This document shows positions 1 through 8,574 of a DNA stretch of 64,000 bases, in pieces. The DNA is from Nocardioides sp. Lineage in GTDB: Bacteria; Actinomycetota; Actinomycetes; Propionibacteriales; Nocardioidaceae. Location of the stretch: positions 22,007 through 86,006 of the forward strand of contig NZ_JAOPWY010000085.1 of the NCBI RefSeq assembly GCF_025965415.1, read 5' to 3'. Under the pieces are notes generated by a model. That model had not been told where the DNA came from. It ran no database searches and saw only the letters and a list, made by a program, of their open reading frames with translations. The first letter of the stretch is position 1; each line of letters opens with the position of its first letter. The translations under genes and the position numbers were made by a program.

Positions 1-29
1 CGTCACCGAGGCCGCCGAGAAGGAGACAC

Positions 30-1964
30 ATGAACACCCTCTTGATCGCCAACCGCGGCGAGATCGCCCTGCGGGTGATGCGCACCGCGCGCCGCCTGGG
101 CTGGCAGACCGTCGCGATCCACACCGATCTCGACGCCGACGCACCGCACGTGCGGGCTGCCGACGCCGCCGTCCGGGTCGGCTCCTACCTCGACATCGAC
201 GCCGTCGTGGCCGCGGCGCGCGAGAGCGGTGCCGGACACGTCCACCCGGGCTACGGCTTCCTCTCCGAGCGCGCACCCTTCGCCCGGGCGCTGGCCGACG
301 CCGGCATCACCCTGGTCGGTCCGACGGCCGAGGTGATGGACGCGATGGGCCGCAAGGACAGGGCGCGGGACATCGCGGTCGCGGCGGGCGTGCCCGTGGT
401 GCCGTCGTACTCCCTCGATGACGACCCGACGACCTTCGCCTACCCGGTGCTGGTCAAGGCCGCGGCTGGCGGCGGCGGCAAGGGCATGCGCGTGGTGCGC
501 TCGGCGGACGAGTTCGCCGAGGCGTGCGACGCGGCCCGGCGCGAGTCGCTCAAGGCCTTCGGTGACGACACGCTCCTGGTCGAGAAGTACGTCGAGTCCG
601 GCCGCCACATCGAGGTGCAGGTCATGGGTGACGCGCACGGACGCGTGCTCCACTTCTTCGAGCGGGACTGCTCCACCCAGCGCCGGCACCAGAAGGTGCT
701 CGAGGAGGCGCCCGCACCGACGATCGACGACGCTCAGCGCGCGGCCATCACGGCGTCGGCCGTCGCGTTGGCGCAGCAGTGCGGCTACACCGGCGCCGGC
801 ACGGTCGAGTTCCTTCTGGACAACGCGAGCGCCGAGTTCTACTTCCTCGAGATGAACACCCGGCTCCAGGTCGAGCACCCGGTGACCGAGGAGGTCGTCC
901 GGGTCCGGTCCGCGTCGGGGAGCGAGCGCGTCGACCTCGTCGAGCTGCAGCTCCTCGTCGCGACCGGCGAGCCGCTGCCCTTCGACCAGGACGACGTGAC
1001 GCTCGAGGGCCACGCGATCGAGGCGCGCGTCTACGCCGAGGACTCCTTCCACGGCTTCCTCCCGCAGGCCGGGCGTACGTCGATCGTGCGGTGGCCTTCC
1101 GGCGACGGTGTTCGCGTCGACCACGCGCTCGAGCCGGACCAGGAGGTCAGCACCTCCTACGACCCGATGCTCGGCAAGGTCATCGCCCGGGGTGCCGACC
1201 GCGAGGCGGCGCGCGCCGGCCTCGTCGCGGCCCTCGACGAGACCGCGATCCTCGGCATCACGACCAACACCGGCTTCCTGCGCGCGCTGGCGGCCTCGGA
1301 CGAGTTCCGCGACGCCGCCATCGACACGGCCTGGCTCGACGACCACGAGGTGCCGGCGCCCGACCCCGACCTGGCGCGGATCTTCGGCGCCTGGACCGAG
1401 GTGCTGCTCGACACGATGCCCGGCTCGCGGCAGGGCGGCACCGGCCCGTGGCGGTCGGACGGCTGGCGGATGGGCGCCGACCCGGCTCCCGACACCGTCG
1501 TGCTCGGCGACGACCTCGTGGTGGTCGACCGGCACCTCGGCCGCGTGACGCACGACGGGCGCGACCACGACGTACGCCTCGTGTCGGCGGCCGACCACAC
1601 CGTCCACCTCCTCGTCGACGGCCGCGCCGAGCACGCCGTGCTCGACGTGCAGCGGGACCTCGTCGAGGTCGTGCACCGCGGCCAGCGCTGGACGTGGGAG
1701 CGGCCCGACCCGTTCGGCGACCACGGCGTCGCGGCCGGTGACGGCACGCTGCTCGCGCCCATGCCCGGCACCGTCCTCGCGGTGAACGTCGAGCCCGCCC
1801 AGGTCGTGGCAGAGGGTGAGACGCTGGGCGTCATGGAGGCGATGAAGATGGAGCTCGCCCTCAAGGCGCCCTTCGCCGGCACGGTCACGACCGTCGGTGC
1901 GGCCGTCGGCGACCTCGTCACGCTCGGCGCGACGCTCTTCGTGGTGGAGGCGCTCGATGACTGA
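30..1964 (+). CDS. Biotin-dependent acyl-CoA carboxylase, biotin carboxylase + BCCP subunit (probably methylcrotonyl-CoA carboxylase alpha)
   Basis: The 644-residue protein carries a biotin carboxylase domain in its first ~450 residues and a biotinyl domain at the C-terminus. Visible motifs are the glycine-rich ATP-grasp loop KAAAGGGGKGMRVV, GRHIEVQVMGD and EMNTRLQVEHPVTEE. The biotin site is EAMKME with the biotinylated lysine at about residue 606. ATP-dependent carboxylation of biotin for an acyl-CoA carboxylase is the family role. The HMG-CoA lyase overlapping its 3' end makes the leucine-pathway methylcrotonyl-CoA enzyme most likely; propionyl- or acetyl-CoA carboxylase remains possible. 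A short insertion follows the VEHPVTEEV motif. The ATG at 30 is preceded by a strong AAGGAGA ribosome site (20-26). The carboxyltransferase subunit presumably lies just upstream, outside the window. Confidence 0.9.
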   Translation: MNTLLIANRGEIALRVMRTARRLGWQTVAIHTDLDADAPHVRAADAAVRVGSYLDIDAVVAAARESGAGHVHPGYGFLSERAPFARALADAGITLVGPTAEVMDAMGRKDRARDIAVAAGVPVVPSYSLDDDPTTFAYPVLVKAAAGGGGKGMRVVRSADEFAEACDAARRESLKAFGDDTLLVEKYVESGRHIEVQVMGDAHGRVLHFFERDCSTQRRHQKVLEEAPAPTIDDAQRAAITASAVALAQQCGYTGAGTVEFLLDNASAEFYFLEMNTRLQVEHPVTEEVVRVRSASGSERVDLVELQLLVATGEPLPFDQDDVTLEGHAIEARVYAEDSFHGFLPQAGRTSIVRWPSGDGVRVDHALEPDQEVSTSYDPMLGKVIARGADREAARAGLVAALDETAILGITTNTGFLRALAASDEFRDAAIDTAWLDDHEVPAPDPDLARIFGAWTEVLLDTMPGSRQGGTGPWRSDGWRMGADPAPDTVVLGDDLVVVDRHLGRVTHDGRDHDVRLVSAADHTVHLLVDGRAEHAVLDVQRDLVEVVHRGQRWTWERPDPFGDHGVAAGDGTLLAPMPGTVLAVNVEPAQVVAEGETLGVMEAMKMELALKAPFAGTVTTVGAAVGDLVTLGATLFVVEALDD

Positions 1965-2904
1965 GCTGCCCATGACCGTCCCCGCCGACGGACTGCCCGG
2001 CCGGGTCACGATCTATGAGGTCGGCCCCCGCGACGGCCTGCAGAACGAGCAGGCGATCGTCCCGGTCGAGGTCAAGGCCGAGTTCGTACGACGCCTCGTC
2101 GCCGCCGGGCTCCCGATCGTCGAGGCGACCAGCTTCGTGCACCCCAGGTGGGTGCCGCAGCTCGCCGACGCCGCGGAGCTGATGGCCGACCTCGGTGAGG
2201 CCGGCCGCCACCTGCCCGTGCTGGTGCCCAACGAGCGCGGCCTCGACCGGGCCCTGGAGCTCGGGCTCGAGCACATCGCGATCTTCGGCAGCGCGACGGA
2301 GACCTTCGCGACCAAGAACCTCAACCGCACCTTCGACGAGCAGTTCGCGATGTTCGAGCCCACCGTGGCGCGCGCCCGGGGGGCCGGGATGGACGTGCGG
2401 GCCTACGTCTCGATGTGCTTCGGCGACCCGTGGGAGGGCGCCGTGCCGATCGAGCAGGTCGTCACCGCCGGCACCCGGCTGCTCGACCTCGGCGCGAGCC
2501 AGCTCAGCCTCGGCGACACCATCGGGGTCGCCACCGCGGGCCACGTGACCGCGCTGGTCGCCGCCTTCGCCGAGGCGGGCGTGGGCACCGACCGGCTCGC
2601 GATGCACTTCCACGACACCTACGGCCAGGCCCTGGCCAACACCTTCTCCGCGCTGCAGGCCGGCATCACCACCTTCGACGCCAGCGCAGGAGGTCTCGGC
2701 GGCTGCCCCTACGCGAAGTCGGCGACCGGCAACCTCGCCACCGAGGACCTCGTCTGGATGCTCACCGGGCTCGGGATCGAGCACGGTGTGGACCTCGGCG
2801 CCGTCGTCGCGACCAGCGTGTGGATGGCCGACGAGCTCGGCCGCCCGAGCCCGAGCGCCGTCGTACGAGCGCTCGGTGGCGGACTGGCACAATCGCCCCC
2901 ATGA
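1957..2904 (+). CDS. Hydroxymethylglutaryl-CoA lyase
   Basis: This 315-residue TIM-barrel enzyme of the HMGL-like family should cleave HMG-CoA to acetoacetate and acetyl-CoA, the last step of leucine breakdown. It has the N-terminal EVGPRDGLQNE motif and the family signature GGLGGCPYAK followed by ATGN, which contains the catalytic cysteine. The ATG at 1957 is chosen because it overlaps the carboxylase stop by 8 bases and has GGAGG (1946-1950) six bases upstream; an in-frame ATG at 1972 is a weaker alternative. The overlap implies translational coupling with the carboxylase subunit. Length matches the family. Confidence 0.92.
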   Translation: MTELPMTVPADGLPGRVTIYEVGPRDGLQNEQAIVPVEVKAEFVRRLVAAGLPIVEATSFVHPRWVPQLADAAELMADLGEAGRHLPVLVPNERGLDRALELGLEHIAIFGSATETFATKNLNRTFDEQFAMFEPTVARARGAGMDVRAYVSMCFGDPWEGAVPIEQVVTAGTRLLDLGASQLSLGDTIGVATAGHVTALVAAFAEAGVGTDRLAMHFHDTYGQALANTFSALQAGITTFDASAGGLGGCPYAKSATGNLATEDLVWMLTGLGIEHGVDLGAVVATSVWMADELGRPSPSAVVRALGGGLAQSPP

Positions 2905-3989
2905 GCCGCGTCGTCCACCTCCACATCGGCGCTCCCAAGACCGGGACGACCTACCTCCAGGACCGGCTGCGGCTCAACACCGCCTCCCTGGCCCGGCACG
3001 GCGTGACCGTGCCCGCCACGCGCCCTGGACGCTCCGACATGTTCCACTTCCGCGCCGCGCTCGACCTGCTCGAGCAGGACTGGGGCGGGCCGCCCGGGCA
3101 CGCCAGGGGCGCCTGGGACGCGATGGTGAGGCGGGTCAATCGCGGCGAGGACAACGTCGTGATCAGCCACGAGATCCTCGCCGGCGCCAAGCCCGACAAG
3201 ATCGCCAAGGCGATGAACGACCTCGCCGGCAACGAGGTGCACATCGTCTACTCCGCGCGCGACCTCGCCCGCCAGATCCCCGCCGCGTGGCAGGAGTCGA
3301 TCAAGCAGGGCCGCAAGTGGCAGTTCCGCCGCTTCATCGACCGCTACGAGTCCGGCAAGACCTTCTTCTTCCGCCAGGCGCTGGACCTGCCCGAGGTGCT
3401 GACCGCCTGGGGCGCCAAGATGCCGCCGGAGCGGATCCACGTGGTGACCGTCCCCCACGACCGCGGACCCGACGGCGACGAGCTGTGGCTGCGCTTCTGC
3501 CGGGCGTTCGGCATCGACCCCGCGTGGGCCCCGCTGGACTCCGAGCGCGACAACCGCTCGCTCGGGATCGCCGAGACGTCGCTGCTGCGCAAGCTCAACC
3601 GCCGCCTCGAGCTGGGCGTGTGGCGCGACCCCGTCTACGACGCCCTCATCCGGCAGCTCCTCGCCCAGGAGGTCCTGGTGGCGCGCGACGCCGTCCCCGT
3701 ACGCCTGCCCCCCGACCGCTACGACTTCGCCGAGCAGCAGGCAGAGCTCTGGATCGAGTGGGTCAAGGGCAGCGGCGTCGACGTGATCGGCGACCTCGAG
3801 GACCTGCGTCCGCGGCGCCCGGCCGAGGACGCGGAGTGGCGCAACCCCGACCGCGTCCGCGCCAAGCTGGAGCTCAGCGCCGCCCTGGACGCGCTCACGG
3901 TGATGACGCGCGAGGCCGCCAGCCACGCCTCCAGCGGCGCGGTGGGCGGCCGGCTGCGCGAGACCGCCCGCCGGCTGCGCGACCGTTGA
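2901..3989 (+). CDS. Sulfotransferase family protein (first of a triad)
   Basis: The 362-residue protein opens with HIGAPKTGTTYLQDRL, the P-loop-like 5'-phosphosulfate-binding motif of PAPS-dependent sulfotransferases. The later VYSARDLARQIPAAWQES stretch has the spacing of the 3'-phosphate-binding region with its conserved Ser/Arg. The C-terminal part contains GVDVIGDLEDL, a motif shared by the next two genes. The start ATG overlaps the HMG-CoA lyase stop (ATGA), so it is probably read from the same mRNA although no sulfation step is known in leucine breakdown. No signal peptide or membrane helix is seen. The acceptor substrate cannot be inferred. Confidence 0.8.
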   Translation: MSRVVHLHIGAPKTGTTYLQDRLRLNTASLARHGVTVPATRPGRSDMFHFRAALDLLEQDWGGPPGHARGAWDAMVRRVNRGEDNVVISHEILAGAKPDKIAKAMNDLAGNEVHIVYSARDLARQIPAAWQESIKQGRKWQFRRFIDRYESGKTFFFRQALDLPEVLTAWGAKMPPERIHVVTVPHDRGPDGDELWLRFCRAFGIDPAWAPLDSERDNRSLGIAETSLLRKLNRRLELGVWRDPVYDALIRQLLAQEVLVARDAVPVRLPPDRYDFAEQQAELWIEWVKGSGVDVIGDLEDLRPRRPAEDAEWRNPDRVRAKLELSAALDALTVMTREAASHASSGAVGGRLRETARRLRDR

Positions 3990-5110
3990 CCGGCGCCTCC
4001 GCGTCCGACCCGTCCGGCCGCGCCCACAGCTGGATCGCGCACCTGCGCGAGGGGGGTACGACGCCCTGGCTGGCGTGGTCCCACCACGGTGCGGCCGCGG
4101 GCGGCCCGCTCCCCGGTGCCCAGCAGCTCGAGCTGCTGCGCCGGATCAACCTCGCTGCCCCGGCCGATCGAGCCCTCGCTGACCGCGTGCTGGCCGCCCC
4201 GGCCGCGGGCCGCGGCAAGGCCGACCTGCCGCTCCTCGGGCTCGCCCCCTCCGGCTTCGGTCCCCGCCCGGTCGACCCGGCGACCGTCAGCGCCCACGAG
4301 CTGCTGCGCGTCGCCTCGGTCCTGCTCGCCGACGACCTCGTCGGCCTGGGCGCCGACCCGGTCCGCGCGACGTGGCCCCGCCCGTGGCGACGGAGGTTCC
4401 GGCTGGTGGGCGACCCCGTGCTGGTCGGCGCCCTCCGCGAGGACCTGCTCGCCCGCGGGCGCCCCGAGGGCGGGCCGCGCACGTTCGTCGTCGCCGTCGG
4501 CGCGCCGCTCGACGACCTGCTCGCGCACACCTGGACCCAGCGCTGCTTCGAGACCGGCACCAAGCCGTGGGCCGAGTGGCTGCGGTTCTGGCGCGAGCGC
4601 GACCAGCTGCCCGCCAGGGCCGACCTCCTCGCCTCCGTACGCCGCTGGAACGCCCGCCGTCCCTTCGTCCGGATCGTGACCGACCTCGACCAGCTGCCCC
4701 GGCAGGTCGGCGTACGACGCCTGCCGGAGGTCCGCGTGCCTGGCGCCGACCAGGCCGAGCTGGCCCGCCGGGTGGCCGCGGTCGTGGGCCTCAGGGTCCC
4801 CGCCGACCAGCGCCCCGGCCTGATGCGGACGCTCCAGCGACGGATGCCCGGCAGCGGCGCCGCGCCCATCGGCGTACCTGCCCGCGAACGGGAGTGGGTC
4901 GCCGCCTCGGCCGAGCGGATGTCCCGGAGCCTGACGCGCGCTGGCTACTCTGTCGTCGGCGACCTCGCCGATCTCGCGCCGCGCGCCGCGTCGGCCGCGA
5001 CCGGCACCGGCGGCGCCGACGACCGGCAGGTGCTGGACCTGGCGATCCGGATGGTGGTCGACCCGAGCTGGCGGAGCCGGCGACCGAGTGAGGGGGAGGG
5101 GCAGCAGTGA
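3986..5110 (+). CDS. Degenerate sulfotransferase-like protein, unknown function
   Basis: The frame is open for 374 residues from a TTG at 3986 that overlaps the previous stop, and it ends in a GTGA overlap with the next gene. I do not recognise a catalytic domain. Aligned by eye with its two neighbours it keeps the central pattern (FVVAVGAPLDDLLAHTWTQR, then a conserved W at the end of a helical stretch) and the C-terminal GYSVVGDLADLAP motif. It lacks the N-terminal GxPKTGTT phosphosulfate loop and the SxRDL segment. It is therefore best read as a sulfotransferase-fold paralogue that lost cofactor binding, perhaps a partner subunit. The start codon is uncertain because no ATG or GTG with a good ribosome site is present. 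Confidence 0.6.
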   Translation: MTGASASDPSGRAHSWIAHLREGGTTPWLAWSHHGAAAGGPLPGAQQLELLRRINLAAPADRALADRVLAAPAAGRGKADLPLLGLAPSGFGPRPVDPATVSAHELLRVASVLLADDLVGLGADPVRATWPRPWRRRFRLVGDPVLVGALREDLLARGRPEGGPRTFVVAVGAPLDDLLAHTWTQRCFETGTKPWAEWLRFWRERDQLPARADLLASVRRWNARRPFVRIVTDLDQLPRQVGVRRLPEVRVPGADQAELARRVAAVVGLRVPADQRPGLMRTLQRRMPGSGAAPIGVPAREREWVAASAERMSRSLTRAGYSVVGDLADLAPRAASAATGTGGADDRQVLDLAIRMVVDPSWRSRRPSEGEGQQ

Positions 5111-6309
5111 GCAAGCGAGTGCTGCTGCACGTCGGCTGCCCCAAGACCGGCACGTCGTACCTCCAGGACGTGCTGTTCCGCAACCAGGAGATCCTCCGCG
5201 AGCACGACATCCTCTATCCGGCCGACCGCTTCGACGCCCACTTCCTGGCGGCCCTCGACCTCATGACGCTGCCGTGGGGAGGCCTGGAGACCGAGGCGGT
5301 CGGCGCGTGGGACCGGCTGGCCGAGCAGGTCCGCGAGTGGCACGGCACCGCGATCATCAGCCACGAGATCTTCGCCCGCGCCACGCCCACCCAGGTCGAG
5401 CGCGCCCTCGCCTCGCTCGGTGACGCGGAGGTCCACCTCGTCCTTTCGGTGCGCGACCTGGTGCGTCAGATCCCGGCCGAGTGGCAGGAGAACGTCAAGC
5501 ACCGCAGCCACATCACCTATGCCAGGTTCCTGCAGGCCGTCCGCGACCCCGCGCGCGAGTCGAAGATCGGATCGTGGTTCTGGGCGGTCCAGGAGATCCC
5601 CGACATCCTCGATCGCTGGGGCGCCTCCCTGCCGGCCGACCGCGTCCACCTCGTCACGGTGCCGCCCTCGGGCTCCGACCGGGGCGAGCTGTGGCGCCGC
5701 TTCTCGCGCACCTTCGGCCTCGACGACCTGCCGCTCGACCTCACCGCCGAGCGGGAGAACCCGTCCCTCGGCGTGCCCGAGACCTCCCTGCTGCGCACCA
5801 TCAACCAGCGGGTGACCTCGATCCTGGCACCGCCCGACTACCGTCCGCTGGTGCGCGAGCTGCTCGCCCACCAGACCCTGTCGCGCGGCGTCGCCTCGGC
5901 GCGCCTCGGGCTGGCGCCGGACGACCACGCCTGGGCGCAGGGCCTGTCCCGCAGCTGGGTGAGGCTGCTCGCGGAGCGCGGCCACGACGTCGCCGGCTCG
6001 CTCGACGACCTGCTCGGTCCCGACCTCGGCCCCTTCGCCGACCCCGACACCGCGAGCGCCGAGGAGCTGCTGCCGCCGGCGCTCGATGCGATCTCCGCCC
6101 TGCTCGTGGAGGCCGCCCGGCTGCGCGCCGTGGAGGAGCGGCTCCACGAGGAGCTCCGGGAGGCGCACCAGGAGCGCGACCGCGCGCGGCTGACACCGTC
6201 GTACAGGATCCGCCGCAAGGTGGTCACCAGCCTGGAGGACAGCGCCGTGGGGCGCGGCACGCTGGACACCTATCGTCGGCTCAAGGGCAGGGGCAAGGGC
6301 CCCGCCTGA
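5107..6309 (+). CDS. Sulfotransferase family protein (third of a triad)
   Basis: This 400-residue protein starts at a GTG overlapping the preceding stop and begins HVGCPKTGTSYLQDVLF, a near copy of the PAPS-binding loop two genes upstream. The segment LVLSVRDLVRQIPAEWQE matches the 3'-phosphate-binding region. The shared C-terminal motif appears as GHDVAGSLDDL, followed by a helical region and a basic tail rich in Arg, Lys and Gly. Family knowledge gives sulfuryl transfer from PAPS to an unknown acceptor. The three genes are tightly overlapped and probably co-translated; a GAF-ANTAR regulator follows after a 125-base gap. Confidence 0.8.
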   Translation: MSKRVLLHVGCPKTGTSYLQDVLFRNQEILREHDILYPADRFDAHFLAALDLMTLPWGGLETEAVGAWDRLAEQVREWHGTAIISHEIFARATPTQVERALASLGDAEVHLVLSVRDLVRQIPAEWQENVKHRSHITYARFLQAVRDPARESKIGSWFWAVQEIPDILDRWGASLPADRVHLVTVPPSGSDRGELWRRFSRTFGLDDLPLDLTAERENPSLGVPETSLLRTINQRVTSILAPPDYRPLVRELLAHQTLSRGVASARLGLAPDDHAWAQGLSRSWVRLLAERGHDVAGSLDDLLGPDLGPFADPDTASAEELLPPALDAISALLVEAARLRAVEERLHEELREAHQERDRARLTPSYRIRRKVVTSLEDSAVGRGTLDTYRRLKGRGKGPA

Positions 6310-6434
6310 CCCGCTCCTCGGGTGTACTGTCGGAGGTAGCCGCGGGTCACTCCTTCGAACCGACGGTGGGTCTGCAGCGTCTCGTGACGAGCGCCTCTCT
6401 GTGTGCCTCCTTCGAGCTCACGCGAGAGAACCTC

Positions 6435-7133
6435 ATGGTCCCTGCATCCGATGCCTCCTCCTCCGACTTCACCCAGTCGATCGCCGAGGCCGCCCGCACG
6501 CTGAACAAGCCGCGGAGCCTCGACGACACCCTCCAGACGATCGTCGAGGTCGCCTGCAACTCCGTGCCCGGCTTCGAGCACGTGGGCATCGCGACGCTCG
6601 AGAAGAAGGGCGTGATCCAGACCCGGGCCTTCACCGGCGTCCTGGTGCAGTGCCTCGACGCCACGCAGTACGCCCTGCAGGAGGGTCCGTGCTCGGAGGT
6701 GCTGCGGGGCGACGGTCCGGTGTGCGTCTCGAGCCTCACCACCGAGGACCGGTGGCCCCGCTACGCCCCACAGGCGCGCGAGGCGGGGGTCCGCTCGCAG
6801 CTCGCGGTCAAGCTCTACCTCGACCGGGGCACGCTCGGCGGCATCAACTTCTACTCCACGGTCAACGAGGTCGTGAGCGAGGACGCGCAGGCGCTGGCCC
6901 GGCTGTTCGGCACCCACGCGGCGATCGCCCTCGGTCATGCCCGGGAGCGGGAGACCTTCACCGAGGGACTGGAGACCAGACGCGCCATCGGCCAGGCCAT
7001 CGGCATCCTCATGGAGCGCTACGACGTGAACGAGGACCGGGCCTTCGCCTTCCTCGTCCGGGCCTCCTCGCACGCGAACATCAAGCTGCGTGCGGTGGCG
7101 CAGGCGCTGGTCGAGGAGGGCAACGTCCGGTAG
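6435..7133 (+). CDS. GAF and ANTAR domain-containing regulator
   Basis: The 232-residue protein has an N-terminal GAF domain (about residues 20-165) and a C-terminal ANTAR domain with the typical ETRRAIGQAIGILMER start and a closing helix rich in aromatic and Ala residues. ANTAR domains bind paired RNA hairpins and prevent transcription termination; the GAF domain would sense a ligand or light/redox cue. There is no kinase or receiver domain. The ATG at 6435 follows a GAGAGAA ribosome-like site. The 125-base gap upstream suggests its own promoter. Targets are not evident. Confidence 0.85.
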   Translation: MVPASDASSSDFTQSIAEAARTLNKPRSLDDTLQTIVEVACNSVPGFEHVGIATLEKKGVIQTRAFTGVLVQCLDATQYALQEGPCSEVLRGDGPVCVSSLTTEDRWPRYAPQAREAGVRSQLAVKLYLDRGTLGGINFYSTVNEVVSEDAQALARLFGTHAAIALGHARERETFTEGLETRRAIGQAIGILMERYDVNEDRAFAFLVRASSHANIKLRAVAQALVEEGNVR

Positions 7134-7186
7134 CGGGCACCGGACAGCGCTGGCCTGCCCCGTGAGGTCCTGCGAGGCTCGGCGCC

Positions 7187-7753
7187 ATGCCCTCCAGCCC
7201 CTGGCCCGTCCGCACCGGCGACCTGCTCCTCCGGGACGCGGTCGAGACCGACCTCGAGGCGCTGCTGTCCTTCCGCAACGACCCGCGCGTCAACCGCTTC
7301 ATGGTGCACACCTACGTCGACCCCGCTGACCTACGGCGCGACTGGCTCGCCGCGGCGGACCGCCCGACGGACTTCTCCTGCGTGGTCGAACGGTCGGGCC
7401 GGGTCGTGGCGATGGGCTTCCTCGACGTCGTCGACGGCCCCGGTCAGCCGGGCAGCCCGACGGGCACGGACGGGCTGATCGGCTACATCGTCGACCCCAG
7501 GTTCGCCGGCCGGGGCATCGGCTCGGCCACCGCGCGTGCGCTGCTGCGGGCGGCCTTCGAGGTGCTCGGGCTGCGCCGGGTCACCGCGGCGGCGTACGCC
7601 GACAACGCCGCGTCCGTGCGCATCCTCGAGAGCGCGGGCATGCGCCGCGAGCGGCTCTCCCGCCAGGCACTGTGGCACGCGGAGCTCGGCTGGCTGGACG
7701 AGGTGGGCTACGCGCTGCTGGCCGACGAGTGGGCGGCGCCCGGCGATCGGTGA
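7187..7753 (+). CDS. GNAT family N-acetyltransferase (RimJ/RimL type)
   Basis: The 188-residue protein has the N-terminal LLLRDAVETDLEALLSFRND pattern of the Acetyltransf_3 group and the acetyl-CoA loop region FAGRGIGSATARALL, followed by ADNAASVRILESAGM, the usual motif B. It should transfer an acetyl group from acetyl-CoA to an amine or protein N-terminus. The substrate is unknown. It is convergent with the EcsC-like gene, with a strong inverted repeat between them. Confidence 0.85.
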   Translation: MPSSPWPVRTGDLLLRDAVETDLEALLSFRNDPRVNRFMVHTYVDPADLRRDWLAAADRPTDFSCVVERSGRVVAMGFLDVVDGPGQPGSPTGTDGLIGYIVDPRFAGRGIGSATARALLRAAFEVLGLRRVTAAAYADNAASVRILESAGMRRERLSRQALWHAELGWLDEVGYALLADEWAAPGDR

Positions 7754-7790
7754 AGCGGGCGGGGCCGCGCTCGGTCGACCGGCTCGGTCG

Positions 7791-7826
7791 CCAACTCACG
7801 AGTTGGTCAGCCAACCGGTGAGTTGG
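7791..7826. terminator. Bidirectional stem-loop between convergent genes
   Basis: Arms 7791-7806 and 7811-7826 pair over 9 bp, a two-base mismatch and 5 bp around a TCAG loop. Each arm is also partly self-complementary (CCAACT...AGTTGG), so four-way symmetry is present. It lies between the convergent acetyltransferase and EcsC-like genes. No U-tract follows, as is usual in very GC-rich actinobacteria. Confidence 0.6.
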
Positions 7827-7861
7827 CACCACACACGCCAGCCGTGCCGCACCCCCGGGTC

Positions 7862-8539
7862 TCACCGACGGCGCGGCAACAGCTCCCGGTCGGCGTAGCG
7901 ACCGATCTTCCACGTCGCGAAGCCGTCGGCGCCGGCCCCGACGACGCCGCCGACGACCGGCACCCGGCGCCCGACCGTGGTGGCCAGGCGCTTGCCGGCG
8001 ATGCGCGTGATGATGTTGCTGGCGACGACGGCGGAGATCGTGCCGTCGAGCGTCGGGTCGTGCGCGGGAGCGGTGGCCAGGGCCATCGGGGTGGCGGGGA
8101 GCTTCTTCTTCGTGACCAGCTCGAGGACCTGCTCCTCGCCGAGCAGGAGGGCGAGGATCGCGTTGCGCACGCGCGGGTCTGCCAGGTCGTGGCCGCGCAG
8201 GTGCGCGATGCCGGCGACCATGCGGCACTGGATGACCGCGAGCCCGGTGACGTTGGCGGGCAGGGTGATGGCCATCGTCACGAGCCCGCCGACGTTGGTC
8301 GCGAAGCCCTGGGCGCCGGCGATGCGGACGTTGTTCTCGATGACCTCGTGGATCGCCCGCTCGACGTTGCCGCGCTGCTCGGCGAGCTGCTTGTCAGCGG
8401 CCGTGGCCGCCGGCGCCAGGGGTCCGATGCCGTCGATGGCGCGGTTGAGTGCCTCGCGCACGAAGCCGGTGGTGAGCCCCGGTGCGAGCTCCTGGATCCT
8501 CGGTGCGAGCTGTCGCCCGACGGTCTGCCTCAAGCCCAT
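7862..8539 (-). CDS. EcsC family protein
   Basis: The 225-residue protein resembles the EcsC family, with an N-terminal helical region, a glycine/alanine-rich amphipathic segment (GFATNVGGLVTMAITLPANV) and a second one near the C-terminus (VPVVGGVVGAGADGFATWKIG). EcsC members are peripheral membrane proteins of uncertain biochemical role, historically linked to an ABC transporter in Bacillus, but no transporter is adjacent here. The ATG at 8539 is preceded by TACGAT at 8546-8551, suggesting a leaderless mRNA. It is divergent from aat with a 35-base shared promoter gap. Confidence 0.75.
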   Translation of the reverse strand: MGLRQTVGRQLAPRIQELAPGLTTGFVREALNRAIDGIGPLAPAATAADKQLAEQRGNVERAIHEVIENNVRIAGAQGFATNVGGLVTMAITLPANVTGLAVIQCRMVAGIAHLRGHDLADPRVRNAILALLLGEEQVLELVTKKKLPATPMALATAPAHDPTLDGTISAVVASNIITRIAGKRLATTVGRRVPVVGGVVGAGADGFATWKIGRYADRELLPRRR

Positions 8540-8545
8540 GCCCCG

Positions 8546-8568
8546 ATCGTACGGTCAGTCGCTAGCGT
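8546..8568. promoter_or_regulatory. Divergent -10 elements for EcsC-like gene and aat
   Basis: TACGAT (8551 to 8546, minus strand) lies six bases before the EcsC-like ATG, and TAGCGT (8563-8568, plus strand) lies six bases before the aat GTG. Both spacings fit leaderless transcripts from back-to-back promoters in a 35-base gap. Confidence 0.5.
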
Positions 8569-8574
8569 GAGGGG

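Noticed and set aside
3..2009. Long minus-strand frame opposite the acyl-CoA carboxylase gene
   Set aside because: High-GC codon bias leaves antisense frames open; the plus strand encodes a clear enzyme and the antisense product is low-complexity Arg/Val/Gly.
3986..5110. Middle gene of the sulfotransferase triad as a frameshifted pseudogene
   Set aside because: The frame is open over 374 codons with normal codon bias and overlaps both neighbours as expected of a working gene; no PAPS loop appears in the other frames.
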